From NCBI GenBank assembly GCA_947095585.1, contig OX352763.1, forward strand, positions 100,853,908 through 100,917,907: DNA of 64,000 bases, read 5' to 3'. This document shows, in pieces, positions 1 to 10,975 of this stretch. Under the pieces are notes generated by a model, which saw only the letters and a list, made by a program, of their open reading frames with translations, made no database searches and had not been told where the DNA came from. Origin of the DNA: Nephrocerus scutellatus (taxonomy: Eukaryota; Arthropoda; Insecta; Diptera; Pipunculidae). Position 1 is the stretch's first letter; the number at the start of each line of letters is the position of its first letter. Made by a program: the position numbers and the translations under genes.

Positions 1-1190
1 ATTTAAACTATTTACCCTACTAATAATGCAGACCCTTTGGTCAGATGCGTTCGGTTACGTGTATGGTGCACGAGTAGACGAACCTGGGAAATGAACCTGG
101 TGAAGGGTTTTGATTGTATCCTCACGGCCTGACGTGTAGGTGCCTTCGGCCTTTTTTAGTCAACCTTCACAGTTTTTCTGATCCTTAACTAGTGCTTTAT
201 GGATTCGTGCAGCTACTGGCCATTTCCATTTCCACTTCCGCTATCTGGCACGTTTGAATCGTCTTAATTCAGAGTTTTACTCTCTAGTGCGAACCTATAT
301 TCGTCCCAACTCTTCGTGAATTTAGCAGAGTTGAAGAGTTTTCTGACTTTATTGCTAAGCTTAGCTTTTAGGGACACAGCTGTCATGATAGGAACACATA
401 ATTAAGTTGATATGCTACCTCATCTAACTCCCCTGTGGACTTAAAACAAGCAAGACTTTAGAGAGGACAAGTCTCCGATACGAATTTCAGACCGTGGACT
501 TTGGATCAAATCTAAAAGAAGCATGTGCCAGTTTGCCAGGAAAGTCAAAGATGATATGTTGATGGTTTGACAGCGAGGCTTCGTCGGACACATGCCAGTT
601 TTCTACAAAGTTGGAGATATTTGGACTGGCTAGAGTGAGGTCAAGTACTTCTTTGCGAATCGCATTTATGAAGGTAGGTTTTGATCCTTTATTTAGTATA
701 TCTACATTACTGCTAATAAAATATTTTAAAAGACACTCACCAATTCTATTGATGTCGCTGCTACCCCAAGCCTCATGATGTGCATGGCATTCTATTTGGT
801 ACGAGTACTAGAGATTTCTGTTCCGGCAGTGCTCTATCAGCTCCTGGACCTCTAAGTGCGATATGTTGTCGTCGTCGACGGGGAAATATGCTGAAGCACA
901 CACGATGATTTGTGTTCCTCTCTACGTCGGAACTTCAATCAACAGGGCCACCAGGTCTTTCGTTATGAATTCTGGAATAGGAATAAAGTTGATGTTCGTG
1001 CCGATCAAGCAGGCCGCCCTTGGCACTGGCTCCCGAATTAACAGATCAACTTACTTGTCCCGTTCCGTAGACCTTTATCTGGCTGCTAATAACCCAAGCC
1101 TTTTGGATGAGATCGAGGGTTATATTTTCCTTGGCGAACTGCTTGCTGAGGGTAGCGGACGCGCACTTCGTGTGATGCAGATTCGCCTAT
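1..1190 (-). mobile_element. Non-LTR retrotransposon (LOA/I/Jockey-like), endonuclease and EN-RT linker, defective
   Basis: Read on the minus strand this is the start of a LINE ORF2. The endonuclease begins near 1183 with NLHHTKCASATLSKQFAK and DLIQKAW, continues through INFIPIPEF and DLVALLIEVPT near 950-1020, then IIVCASAYFP, HHEAWGSSDINRIGE (about 730-780), KPTFINAIRKEVLDLTLAS (about 630-690) and the terminal VSDEASLSNHQHI block (about 553-595), which corresponds to the family's SDEPSLSDHRHI. The linker with LFNSAKFTKSWDE follows at 300-350. The frame is broken by stops and at least one frameshift near 800-930. The RT would lie beyond the left edge. A related copy sits at 61440-62050 in the same orientation. 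Homology is clear; clade assignment is inference. Confidence 0.85.
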
Positions 1191-2100
1191 ACACCCTGAT
1201 GGAGCTCATTAGTCCTCCCTGGATGCTGGTGGAAGTCGATGGTCAAACAATATAAACAAATAAAAGACCACAACAACACAGTGGTCGAGAGGTAAAGTTG
1301 GCTTTATTTAGAGGAAATGGAAGAGATAATTGGACGAAATCCAGCCATACAGCTATTGCCGGCGGTATCTACTATTTCCAGTAGTCTAAACGGCATACGA
1401 GAAAATAAAGATGAGGCGGCTTTGACAAAAGTAAGAGCACTCTCTCTATCCTTGCCCATACGTTAAGCACGCTTAAGTGGCCTTCTCTTTAGCGAGTTCA
1501 TTTTAATGAAAGCACCTCGCTGTTGCTGGATCAGTAGCCCATCGAATGCCTTACTAATAGAGGAGCATCAGGATTCCTCCTAGATGACGCTTCATGCATC
1601 AGTGATTGTGGATGCTTTAGAATCAGAAGTGGTTGATTCCACGTTACAGATGGGGCCCGTATCGCTACGCTGTCTGAACTTTGGGTAGGGTTCAGCTGCT
1701 CAACAGCAGACCGAACAGTTGAAGCCAACATGAGGTGGGCGAGAGCTCAACAGCTTCTCTAGATACAGCGGGTTGCTCAACAGCAGGACCCTAGGCTGAT
1801 GCGCTTTGAGATCCATCGATCTCATAATTAAATTATATAATTAAACTTGAATCAATAATGACCCACGAGTATCCGGGAAAGGAGGGCACCAGTTGAGACC
1901 GAAGGTCTCCACGTATTCAGAATCCGCATACTATCGACTAAGCACCATCCTAGCCATGCATCTACCGGCATATGCTGTTCCACCTTGGATTAGGATAGCT
2001 TTTACTAAGGATAGGACAAATCCGTTGCCTCACACCCTCCTCCTTTACCCGAGCATGGGATCGGCATGTTACCATCGTAACAAGGCAGAGTTTTGAAGTA
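1191..2100. other. Unassigned sequence upstream of the LINE endonuclease
   Basis: No domain was recognised. The stretch could hold ORF1 or the 5' untranslated part of the minus-strand LINE, because it lies directly upstream of the endonuclease start and has higher GC content than the flanks. I found no clear CCHC knuckles. 1850-2096 is a GC-richer patch of unknown origin. Confidence 0.3.
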
Positions 2101-3905
2101 CCATAAGTGTTCAGGCTAATGACAATGAGAATATAACTCAAATTCTATTAAAAGTGTTATCATATAATAGAAATATATATTTAGAAGGCTTTTTTACATT
2201 TTCTTGTCGAAACTTAACAAAACGTGCCACATTAAAATCTTAACGTACCACAGTGTTATTAAAAAAAAAGTACCATAATGGCACGATTGTGCCACTTCGG
2301 CAACGATGGTAACGAGAACTTGGCAATTGTATATCGTATATGTGTTACAATTATTCTCTATTTTTTTTATCATACCCCATTGTATCATTTCCATGTTCCT
2401 CTTTAACAACAAACGCCAAACAACGTCAACATTCAGAAATCACAACCTCTGTGAGTGATGCTACACTGCAATACTCACTGCTACTTTCTTTCATTTATTA
2501 AAAAATTTGTTCAACGTGCGGCTGCTGTTTATTTTGTGCTGTGGAGTTGTTGTATTAATGTTAGCAGCCACGGTCCACCTCATCGCCATTCATGTTTCAT
2601 ATTCCATTTGTTCACACAGTCACAGTGTTTCATCCAACAAGCTATCTTTACATAAATCCAAACGTCCCATTTGCCGTGCAATTCACAATATCACAATTCA
2701 AATTCAAACTTATCCTCAGTGTTCAGCCGGCTTTTCAGTGAGACGGTTCGGTTTGGTTTTAGTGTATTTTGATAGATAATAACGCACCGACTTAACGGTC
2801 ATCGTACAATTTAGTGTTTGTCGTCGTAGTCATTGGCCGTCTTCTTCTTGTGTTTCGTGGTACTATATTTTTGCGCATCACGTTGCTTCAAGTATTTATT
2901 CTGCTCAGGTAGTAATGCATCAATATTCTACCTGCCGCACAGAGTGTCGTCTTTGTTCGCCATCACCGTACACCTGATCGATTAGGTATAAATAGCGAGT
3001 AATCTTTGTTATCTGTCGTCATCGTCGTGCAATAAATAAAATCCTAAAAAGGAAATTCATACAAGGAGTGTTGGTAGTTATTTTTACTATGAAGAACGGG
3101 AATTAATCGCACTTGAGTATTCCATAAAAAGCGGTTGTATCCTGTCGGCCGTTGTATTGTTTTATTTTTGTTTTTACATTTTCCGCCATTATCATTTTGC
3201 CTTGCTGGTCTCATCGGCAGTAGTGTTTACCGTACACTTTATTCGTTATATTGTAGTGTTCACCTGTCAGAAAAAGGTCAGAAGGAATTCCTTGTTCCGA
3301 ATACTAATAATAATAATAGTCAGTAAAGTGCAGAGCAAAGTAATGAAAAGTGAAAAGCTACAAGCAACAAGTGAGTCTTGTGTCTATGATAGTGAAATAA
3401 TAAATTCTCCATAACTTCAACAGAGAAATAATCAAGAAATTGTTGTTCTTTAATATCAATTCCAAGCAAACGGATACCACCACTCACTTAAACTAAAAAA
3501 TTTACAATTTCTCTTGAGGATTCGTAACAAGAAATTGAATATCGATCATCGACTAATTGAGCCGAGCACAGAAATCAGCAGCAGCGCGTTGTCAACGCCA
3601 CCAAGCACTGTCGCCTTTATTTGAATAATTGAATTAGCACGAAAATATAAACAAATTAACGGAATACACCGCTTAGCGAGAAATAACATAAATAGGCGAA
3701 AACGAAATCAGGTAAATAGTCGAAGGTTTCTCCCCGGTTGTAATCATTTTGAGCCGGAATTTATAAGAAACACGCAGCAGGTGTTGTGAAATATTTCTTT
3801 CATTTTTTTCGGTGCAGTTGTTGGTTGTCGGCCGCACTAACGTCGAACTAACTGTAACAATTGCAAGTGAAGTTGATTGCACTTATTCGCATTTTTAAAA
3901 ACTTG
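2101..3905. other. AT-rich stretch without a recognised gene
   Basis: No protein homology was seen. A TATAAATA box lies at 2987-2994, and a good splice-donor-like sequence, AACAA followed by GTGAGT, lies at 3366-3376. The text is untranslated-leader-like with few long frames. These could mark a non-coding first exon, but nothing downstream confirms it. Confidence 0.25.
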
Positions 3906-3907
3906 TA

Positions 3908-5760
3908 CAGTAGACGTTCGATATAGTGAACAAATGAAAACAGGGCCTGTTCACTGAAGCGAGATTGTTCATTGTAACCAGCGTGAACTCCTTTAAGCAA
4001 ATTTCATTAAAATGTGAATGTTGTTACATACGATACATCGAAAGGAGAATATGTATAAATAATTACAATTGTTACTGTGCGAATACTAAAAAAACCATCC
4101 AATATTTTTTTTTAAAAAATAATTTATTACTAGAACAATTCCTTCATTAAATAAAAAAAACGTATCAAATGTATTTATGTATGCACTTAAAAAACAAAAA
4201 TATTTACATCAAAATTAAACTGTGCTTATATACTAAGTCAGTTTTTTCTGCTTTTTCTTTACATTGAAGTCAATTAGTAACGCCTTTTCCTGTAACCTTT
4301 TAATGAGCAAAACATCCGTGTAATCCACTTTATTACTAGTTGCGCTTCGCCGGGAACGGGCCAAAATACCGCAGCGCCACTTTCGTGCTGCATGCAATAG
4401 CTTTGTTGGCAGTGCCCATTCAAGAACTTGCTCAAATAATTGAACAGCATCTCTAGAATATACTGAACAAATCGGATGATCTGTATCTGGATGCTGTTCT
4501 TCTTCGCCTTCGTTTTCGGCTTCTTCAATATCTGATCTTCATTCCAATTGTTCATAAAATTGCCGCACATGCTACTCCTTGATTTGCATGGTTCAGAAGA
4601 TCAAGATCACTTCTGCGGCTACCGTGTTAGCATTAGACGCTAAATTGTCTCGAAGAATACTGAGGGGTATTTCATCTTTATCCTCAAAATCGTCCGTGGA
4701 GTCTTATTCGAACGAAAGGACGTTTTTCTAACATTTTGCAAAGTCTTATTTTATTATCTTATCTTATCTTATTTGTTCTATTGTGCTGCCAAAACAGCGT
4801 CTTTTAGTGATACTTTCTTAATGGCTTTACAAATGTTGTCTGAAGAAAAAAACCTAATTTTATTTAATATTCAAGAAAATGTTTAAATATCTGTGACAAG
4901 CACTAACCCTTTTCAGAAGCAACTAATTCTTCCTTTAAAAAAAAGTTTCGTCAGGCCGATGTCATTTTGATCGATAGGTGCTGTTAAATTGGGAGGGATG
5001 TACATGACTGAAATGCTACCATCTGGAGTTTGAAGTTAACTTTCTGGGGGATGGGTGGCATTGGCATGGCATTGTCCACAATTAACCAAGTTCCGGAACA
5101 AACAGATTATGGAACCAGTCCTTAAAAATTGCTGAAGTCACCCAGGCCGATTTGGAATTTCTGTATTGCACAGGGAAGGACACATTTGTAAACGCACGAG
5201 ATTTCTGAGCTTTTCCTGTGACAAGTGGTTTTACTTTGTGGTGACCTGTAGAAGTAGCACACGCTAAAAATGTGATTCTTGGCTTCTCTGATTTTTGCCC
5301 TGGAGCAGTTTTTTCGCCGGATGCAACATAAGTCTTCACGGGGATACCCCAGTTTCATCAGCGTTATAAAATTATTACTTTGTTAGTTGCAGATCTAACG
5401 TTTTTTCGCGAAGTTTCCTTTTTAAGGGTATACCAGGTCTGGTTGAGATGACAACTTTTCGCCAGATATTTTTAGGTATTGAACACCATACCTATTCCTA
5501 AACTTCTTCACCCAAACCGTCACTTGCGACGAAACTAGATTCATTTTTGTTTATGTTTATTTATGCTCATAGACATCTCCTCTTTTCTCCTCCTCTTCCT
5601 TAACGCCCACGCTGTGCCAAGCATATAGCCGAGCATTATAAGGGTGCGAACCCCTTGAAGCGTGCGCGAATTATAAAAAAAAAAAAAAAAAAAATGTCTG
5701 TGCTAATGGCTTCTTTTCCATATTCGCAAGTTCGGATGCCCTTATTGTTTTCCTTTTGCT
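3908..5760 (-). pseudogene. Tigger/pogo-superfamily transposase pseudogene (DDE_1) with one terminal repeat
   Basis: A terminal inverted repeat-like end starts with CAGTAGACGTTCGATATAG at 3908, preceded by TA (3906-3907), as expected for Tigger elements. On the minus strand the transposase reads from about 5760: the pre-DDE block with WVKKFRNRYGVQYLKISGEK (about 5450-5530), NADETG with the first catalytic Asp (near 5350-5365), then PGQKSEKPRITFLACATSTG and KPLVTGKAQKSRAF (5200-5310). LIVDNA with the second Asp follows near 5060-5080, then VMYIPPNLTAPIDQNDIG with the third Asp (about 4960-5010). The C-terminal part runs to a TAG at 4233-4235. Several frameshifts and stops break it. The N-terminal helix-turn-helix region is incomplete, and a CR1 3' end is inserted at about 5545-5694. 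Confidence 0.85.
5545..5694 (+). mobile_element. CR1-like LINE 3' end with poly(A), inserted in the Tigger gene
   Basis: The segment contains ATAGACATCTCCTCTTTTC, then GCATTATAAGGGTGCGAACC, and finishes in an A-run of about 20 at 5675-5694. The same tail occurs in the CR1-like copy at 29580-29672 and at 37190-37300. Tigger-coding sequence on the minus strand continues on both sides, so this is a short 5'-truncated retroinsertion. A target-site duplication is not obvious. Confidence 0.7.
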
Positions 5761-5795
5761 AGTTCCATAGCAGGTGTCCCCCAGCTTTGATGTAA

Positions 5796-5990
5796 TTGCT
5801 TCTGTTTGTCTGTCTGTTCGACTTCTTTGAGGTCATGTGGCGCGTGTGATGCGTATAATAGTGGATTAACTGTGAAATAAGCCTCACGTTAAAAACAAAT
5901 AATTTGGCCATCATATGATAGAGCGTGTGCGACGCGTGTGGCGTGTGTCTATGTATACATGAAATGTCGAATATTTGACACATTTTTAGG
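5796..5990 (+). repeat. Repeat family A, partial copy
   Basis: It contains CGACTTCTTTGAGGTCATGTG, the GCGACGCGTGTGGCGTGTGT run and GATGTATACATGAAA. The same words in the same order occur at 30735-31190, 40805-41300 and 47100-47470, and inverted at 32120-32500. It has no coding potential. Confidence 0.65.
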
Positions 5991-6440
5991 TCTTTACATC
6001 AATGGTTTCTGAAATCTCTTATACAATTTTACCCAAAAAAAAATGACACCACTAACTCCTCAGAGAAACATCTGGTGCATCTTTTTAATTCCAGCATAAA
6101 ACTTTTTCGCCTTGAGTGAATTAAAAAGTTTGAAAAATCATTAGTAACTTTTCAACTCCGATTTACCACTGATCTTAACTTATTATTGATACCAATCTAC
6201 ACTCCCTTTCTAATAGCGAATAACTTTTTTTTTTTTATTAAAGTCCAATATTCAAAGTCCAGGCATTTCACAACATTGATGTGGTGCTTTTTTTGGGCTT
6301 CAGGTATTGGTGGTCAACTGTTAAGCCGAACTAAGTTTAAAAAATACAAAATGCACATTGATGAATAAAGTCATATTCACACTTTATCGGCATACTGGAG
6401 TGAAAAGTATGAATCGTACCATAAACTAAAGTTTAAGTCA
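5991..6440. other. AT-rich, nothing recognised
   Basis: Only short open frames and homopolymer T-runs are visible. No TE domain or gene signal was found. Confidence 0.3.
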
Positions 6441-6442
6441 GT

Positions 6443-6512
6443 GTCGGTGGTGCAGTGGTTATAACCATTGGTTCCCACTCGGAGGATACCGGCTTCGGTT
6501 GCCGATGCTAAA
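6443..6512 (+). repeat. tRNA-derived SINE-like head
   Basis: GGTGGTGCAGTGGTTATAACC resembles a pol III A box, and CGGAGGATACCGGCTTCGG followed by TTGCCG sits where a tRNA-type B box is expected, about 30 bases on. It does not fold as a complete tRNA and no anticodon arm is convincing, so a degenerate SINE head is the better reading. Confidence 0.4.
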
Positions 6513-6559
6513 AAGAATTGCTTTCTTAAGTAAGCAACAATGAATTCGCTTTCATCATT

Positions 6560-6750
6560 TTTGGCTTGGTAGTAGCCTCTTTTTCCTGATCTCAAGCTGA
6601 TGTTATCTATTTTTGGCATTTCTGAATTATTAGTGTCAGAGACAAAACAAAGCCTTGGAGGAACATCGGCGCTTATGCTGTGGACATTAGATTTGAAATC
6701 GTCCAATACGATTTGGAATGAACGGTTAGAAATTTGTAAAGACAATCATG
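6560..6750 (-). mobile_element. CR1-like LINE reverse transcriptase fragment
   Basis: The minus strand encodes FQIVLDDFKSNVHSISADV, followed after a frameshift by the remnant of the QGSVLSP RT block. The same block is intact at about 28884-28965 (plus strand) and recurs at about 22890-22985 and 51000-51080 (minus strand). The fragment abuts the sense-strand RNase H region at 6760. Confidence 0.6.
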
Positions 6751-6759
6751 ATGATAAAA

Positions 6760-7520
6760 CCAAAATTTTAGATTTATGGAAATCTTATCATCCCTCTCAC
6801 TTATCTGTTCATGCCAACAGAATTTTCCGATCCGACGACTATCGTGGTAAAACTATCTGTTGTCACCTAAACGAACTGGCAAAAACCAATAAGGTCAACC
6901 TGATGTGGTCCCCAGGCCATTCAGGCATTTTTGGGAACGAGACAGCAGACCTCTGCGCAAGAGCAGGCGCGGAAGAGACCTTCACTGGCCCCGAGCCAAG
7001 CATTGCCTTCAGCAAAAGCCACCTCATAAATAAGATAAAAGAGTGGGCAAACAACGCCATCGAGGCTGAATGGGAATCATCAACTACGATGAAACAAACC
7101 AAAAAGCTTCTCAAATACAACATCAAAAATATAAACAAATCAATCAAGCTAAACCGACAAACACTGAGATCCTTTGTCTGGTACATGACAGGACATGGTC
7201 CATTTAATGGCCACTTAACAAAAATGGGGAAATCTCAGACAGATCGCTGCCGTTTTTACGGCGAGGCAGAGGAGACGCCAGAACACATACTATTTATTTG
7301 TGATGCCCTCACCCGGAAAAGACTTCGATACCTCAAGGCTCATACAGTTCTATGGCAGAATGCCAGACCTATCGACCTGGCGGATATATTGGCACTTATA
7401 AAAGAACTAGGCTACCACATAATGTGGTAGACATCTGGGACGCACAATAGACCTTAAGGTCGCAGTGAACAAAGCTTCTCAGCCCACCAACAATAACATA
7501 ACATAACATAACATAACATC
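6760..7520 (+). mobile_element. Non-LTR retrotransposon RNase H and C-terminal zinc region with 3' UTR
   Basis: An uninterrupted frame runs to a stop at 7430. It contains the end of an RNase H domain with the WSPGHSGIFGNETADLCAR motif (about 6905-6965), then a basic region. A degenerate zinc motif follows, CRFYGEAEETPEHILFICDA (about 7246-7300); the second Cys of this LINE-type motif is Tyr here. About 60 bases of 3' UTR precede an (ATAAC)n tail at 7489-7519. The open frame starts upstream at 6600 inside antisense CR1 sequence, so the apparent N-terminus is not native. The EN and RT domains are missing. Confidence 0.85.
7489..7519 (+). repeat. (ATAAC)n tail of the LINE
   Basis: This is a run of ATAAC units directly after the 3' UTR. 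I-, R1- and LOA-type LINEs often end in short tandem repeats rather than poly(A). Confidence 0.7.
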
Positions 7521-8640
7521 TGTGGTGATATGTGGCTGGAGATTTAATTCTACCGAACGGTAGAGCGGAAACCATTAGCGCATCATGTGATTTTTAGTCA
7601 CACTGCGCTGCAACAAAAATCATTAAAGGTCACGAATATGCACTTTTGTTCCTATAGCGTGTGCGACTATTTCGTATTTATTTCACATTAATTATTGTAA
7701 TAATTTATAATTAATTTCTGAAGTAATTACTACTGATTTAATTTCCATACCACAATAGTCGTGGCGTAGCCCCATTGTCAAAAGTCACGATACTACAATG
7801 CGAGATTGAAGATTTTTCGAAACTGTCGCTGTTAATAAAAACGCTCCCCGTTTATCAAAGAAACAGACTTTTTTCAGAAGTTGCTGCAAGTTTTCGTAAT
7901 TGGGAGGAAGTTTGAAGAAGTTTATCACTATTCTCTCCAAAAACGAAGTAATTTAAAACTCTCACCCTGTATCACCTGTGTGCGTTATTTATGACATTTA
8001 TTTACATATTCGCGAGAAGAACAACAACAACATTACTTCCCACATAAGTTAAACTTTTTAGGTGAAATAAACAAAACGTAGGTACCTACTAAGATTAAAA
8101 CCACAAACATATGATTCATTCGCAGAGTTAAAGAGCTTCTTGGTATCTGCGCATTGAGCGTGTGTCTGGCAATGTGGGCCGATACTGCTAAATATTAATG
8201 ATTTACATTCCTCAGTTGTACATTTTTGGTTTGAACATTTTTAATATTTCATCGAATTTGGTTAGTCTAAGAATGTCGCTTGTAATTGGCGATGATTTTG
8301 GTTGTTGTTTGCTGTCAACAGCGATCAGCAAAACAACAGAAGTTTATTAAATAAAAAAACAACAATACATAAAAAAAACTATAGAAAATATTTCGGGGGA
8401 AAAAAATTGCCATACACACCAAATTCGGAGGTCTTCATTGAAATGCGCGACACTTGAAAATCTTCTACTCCATTTTGATTCAGACTTGACATCATAATCA
8501 ATGCTTCCTAAAAGAAAAGACTGCACTATTTTACATTTTGTGATAAGTATCACATGGAAAATCACTCAAGCTCTCAATGACAGTTATTAATCTCGAAAGT
8601 TTGTTAAACATTCGCCAGATGTGGGGCCTTGAATAAGATA
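7521..8640. other. No gene recognised
   Basis: AT-rich sequence without long frames or TE motifs. No repeat shared with other parts of the window was noticed. Confidence 0.3.
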
Positions 8641-8653
8641 TTTGGTAATTTTT

Positions 8654-8726
8654 GTGATTCAAACTTCGAACCTCCGGCTCAACAGTTCAACGCACTAACC
8701 ATTAGCCACAGCTTCACCAGACTCCA
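8654..8726 (-). repeat. tRNA-derived SINE-like head
   Basis: Reverse complement: GCTAATGGTTAGTGCGTTG resembles an A box, and CCGGAGGTTCGAAGTTTGAA contains a good B box (GGTTCGAA). The acceptor stem does not pair, so this is a SINE remnant or tRNA pseudogene rather than a functional tRNA. Confidence 0.5.
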
Positions 8727-8739
8727 TTAGATCCACACA

Positions 8740-9925
8740 ACAACAAAAAAACTGTTAAGTACGGATTACACGCTAGCGTTGTATTTGAACCCTACTTATG
8801 ATCAATAAAGTTCGTAACTGGATCATGATCAATGGACATTTCTTTAGAAATGTGAATGAAATTATTTTCGACGAAATGTGGTTGCTAGTGTCTCTCTAGT
8901 GTAGATAGATAGAATTCCAGAGATCTGGGTCCCCCCATAATTTTCTTTCTCTTAGATCCATTTGTTCGAGTATTTGCGATTACTTTGGGTTATCTGGAGA
9001 ATGTAATGCGGTATCTTAAAATCAAATTAAGATATCTGCAGAGTTCAGCATTTTATACGTCCTCTATTCCCAGTAGGCAGGTTTTCGTTCAACAAACTCT
9101 ACAAAAGCGCCTATTGAATCCGTACTTCTCTTTGAAGAGGTCTTTAGCCTGCCGTATGCACTCCGTCAGATGTGGGTTAAACAGGCTCTTCAGACGTTTT
9201 TCGTGCTATAAAGCTTGCATATGTTTCTGTAAACTGACTAGATCGAATAAATGTACTGGCCGTTGCACTTTTCATATTTTGTTGCAGACTCCTACTTTAA
9301 GACAGCAAAGTATTGCCAACTGACTCCCTGAAATGTATGTGGGCATTCGTTTTAAGTCTGAACATACTCGTACTTTGTTTCGTTGCCTTTCCCTTGCAGT
9401 CTTTATCGTATTGGTTTCCGTTTACCGTTTTTTTTTTGTATTATTACATACCATTCCAGTATTTTTGCTAAAGGTATTTCGAATATGTTTAACTGTTGCC
9501 CCCTTGCGGAGGCGATCTTGTGCATCAGCTTACACTCTGTACGCCTGGGTTGGAGCCTTTTAAATGTGGTTCTCTTATAAAATAGGTCAGAAGTAGTTTA
9601 CAATTTTGATTTTGTTGACAAATTAAGATTTCTCACCTACCGGTACTGAAGAAGAGACCCGCAGCATCGTCATCTTTCCCTTTATGCAACCAATAATCAG
9701 TTTTTAATTCGTGAAACCAACCTCTACCATTTTATTGACAGGTGTATTTACATCCGCATCCGTTTCTTATAGAGAGAACATCACACGATAACCAAAAAGT
9801 CAGCCATTGTGAGTCCGAGGTGATTGGGTTTGGATTGGGATGCCTGCTGTGCGGAATAAATGGAATATATAGAAATATGTATTAGACTTACATATACCAT
9901 TTTTTTTAAAATGTATCAAAAACCC
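8740..9925. other. No gene recognised
   Basis: Several overlapping open frames around 8985-9580 carry no recognisable domain on either strand. 9780-9860 leads into the A/C-rich repeat. Confidence 0.3.
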
Positions 9926-10060
9926 AAAAAAACCAAAAATATTTCCAAAGGACCCCCAAAATAATCCCAAAGGACCTGTCAAAAGACCCCCAAAAGACTC
10001 ACAAAAGACCCTCAAAAGACTCCCGAATGACCTTAAAAAGATCCTAAAAAAGAACCGCAA
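9926..10060 (+). repeat. A/C-rich minisatellite built on CAAAAGACC
   Basis: Irregular units of about 10-12 bases (for example CCCCCAAAAGACTCACAAAA) follow each other. The same family is at 10345-10410, 15520-15600 and 16565-16985. Frames through it encode Lys/Pro/Asp strings and should not be read as proteins. Confidence 0.7.
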
Positions 10061-10300
10061 ATACAATCCCATGAGAACCCCTAAATTTCTCAGAAAGTTC
10101 ACCAAAAGATATCGGGTTGATCAGCACTGCGTAGCGGACTGTGGAAAAATTAAACCAATATATCACACTTTCGTAACTTTCTCAATTGTACCCTCTACTA
10201 AATGTGCCAAAAGAAGTATAACTTCAGAAATTATTCATAAAATGAAAAGCAATAAAAGACCCAATTGGCTGCCGTGGTCCGACTCCTGGCCTCTCTGGCC
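9996..10300 (+). repeat. Tandem duplication, copy 1
   Basis: About 305 bases are repeated almost exactly at 10351-10656 (offset 355-356), separated by a 50-base spacer. The unit contains minisatellite at its left end, GTTGATCAGCACTGCGTAGC and AATTGGCTGCCGTGGTCC. A few substitutions and single-base indels separate the copies. Confidence 0.9.
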
Positions 10301-10350
10301 TTACAATGAGCCATCCTGTGAGTCCAGTTTTCAATAACATTGACTCACAA

Positions 10351-10656
10351 GACTCACAAAAGACCCTCAAAAGACTCCCGAATGACCTTAAAAAGATCCT
10401 AAAAAAGAACCGCAAATACAATCCCATGAGAACCCCTAAATTTCTCCAAAAGTTCACCAAAAGATATCGGGTTGATCAGCACTGCGTAGCGGACTGTGGA
10501 AAAATTAAACCAATATGTCACACTTTCGTAACTTTCTCAATTGTACCCTCTACTAAATGTGCCAAAAGAAGTATATCTTCAGAAAGTATTCATAAAAATG
10601 AAAAGCAATAAAAGACCCAATTGGCTGCCGTGGTCCGACTCCTGGCCTCTCTGGCC
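10351..10656 (+). repeat. Tandem duplication, copy 2
   Basis: Second copy of the 9996-10300 unit. A shorter match to its core (TTGATCAGCACTGCGTAGCG) occurs at 15690-15720, again next to the A/C minisatellite, so the two sequences probably belong to one dispersed element. Confidence 0.9.
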
Positions 10657-10975
10657 TCGCAGCTCCGCGCAGGCCAATTACATCAGAAATTATGGAAAAT
10701 ATTCTCCCGGACGCAGAATTAGAGTAAGACAAGGACAAACAATACTTTGCCACTTCAATTTAAAATTTGGAAATAGATGAGTCCCACAATTAAGTTCTTA
10801 ATTTTTCCTTTTTAAAAATTCAACGACTTTAACACTAAACAGGTAGAGTGACAAATAAAATCAACTCTTCAAGGAAGAATATTTGAGGGTTTTTCTGATT
10901 ATCATCCTCAACATCAACTATAAGTTCTTCAAAACAATTCTAAGGTATAATTCCTCTTTTCGGCTCTACTCTAGG

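Noticed and set aside
863..1255. 130-codon plus-strand open frame
   Set aside because: It is antisense to the LINE endonuclease motifs clearly readable on the minus strand.
2987..2994. TATAAATA as a definite promoter
   Set aside because: No coding exon or conserved initiator downstream; such strings are frequent in AT-rich DNA.
4274..4570. 98-codon minus-strand frame
   Set aside because: An overlapping frame on the same strand matches the Tigger C-terminal region; this one is a shifted reading of the same pseudogene.
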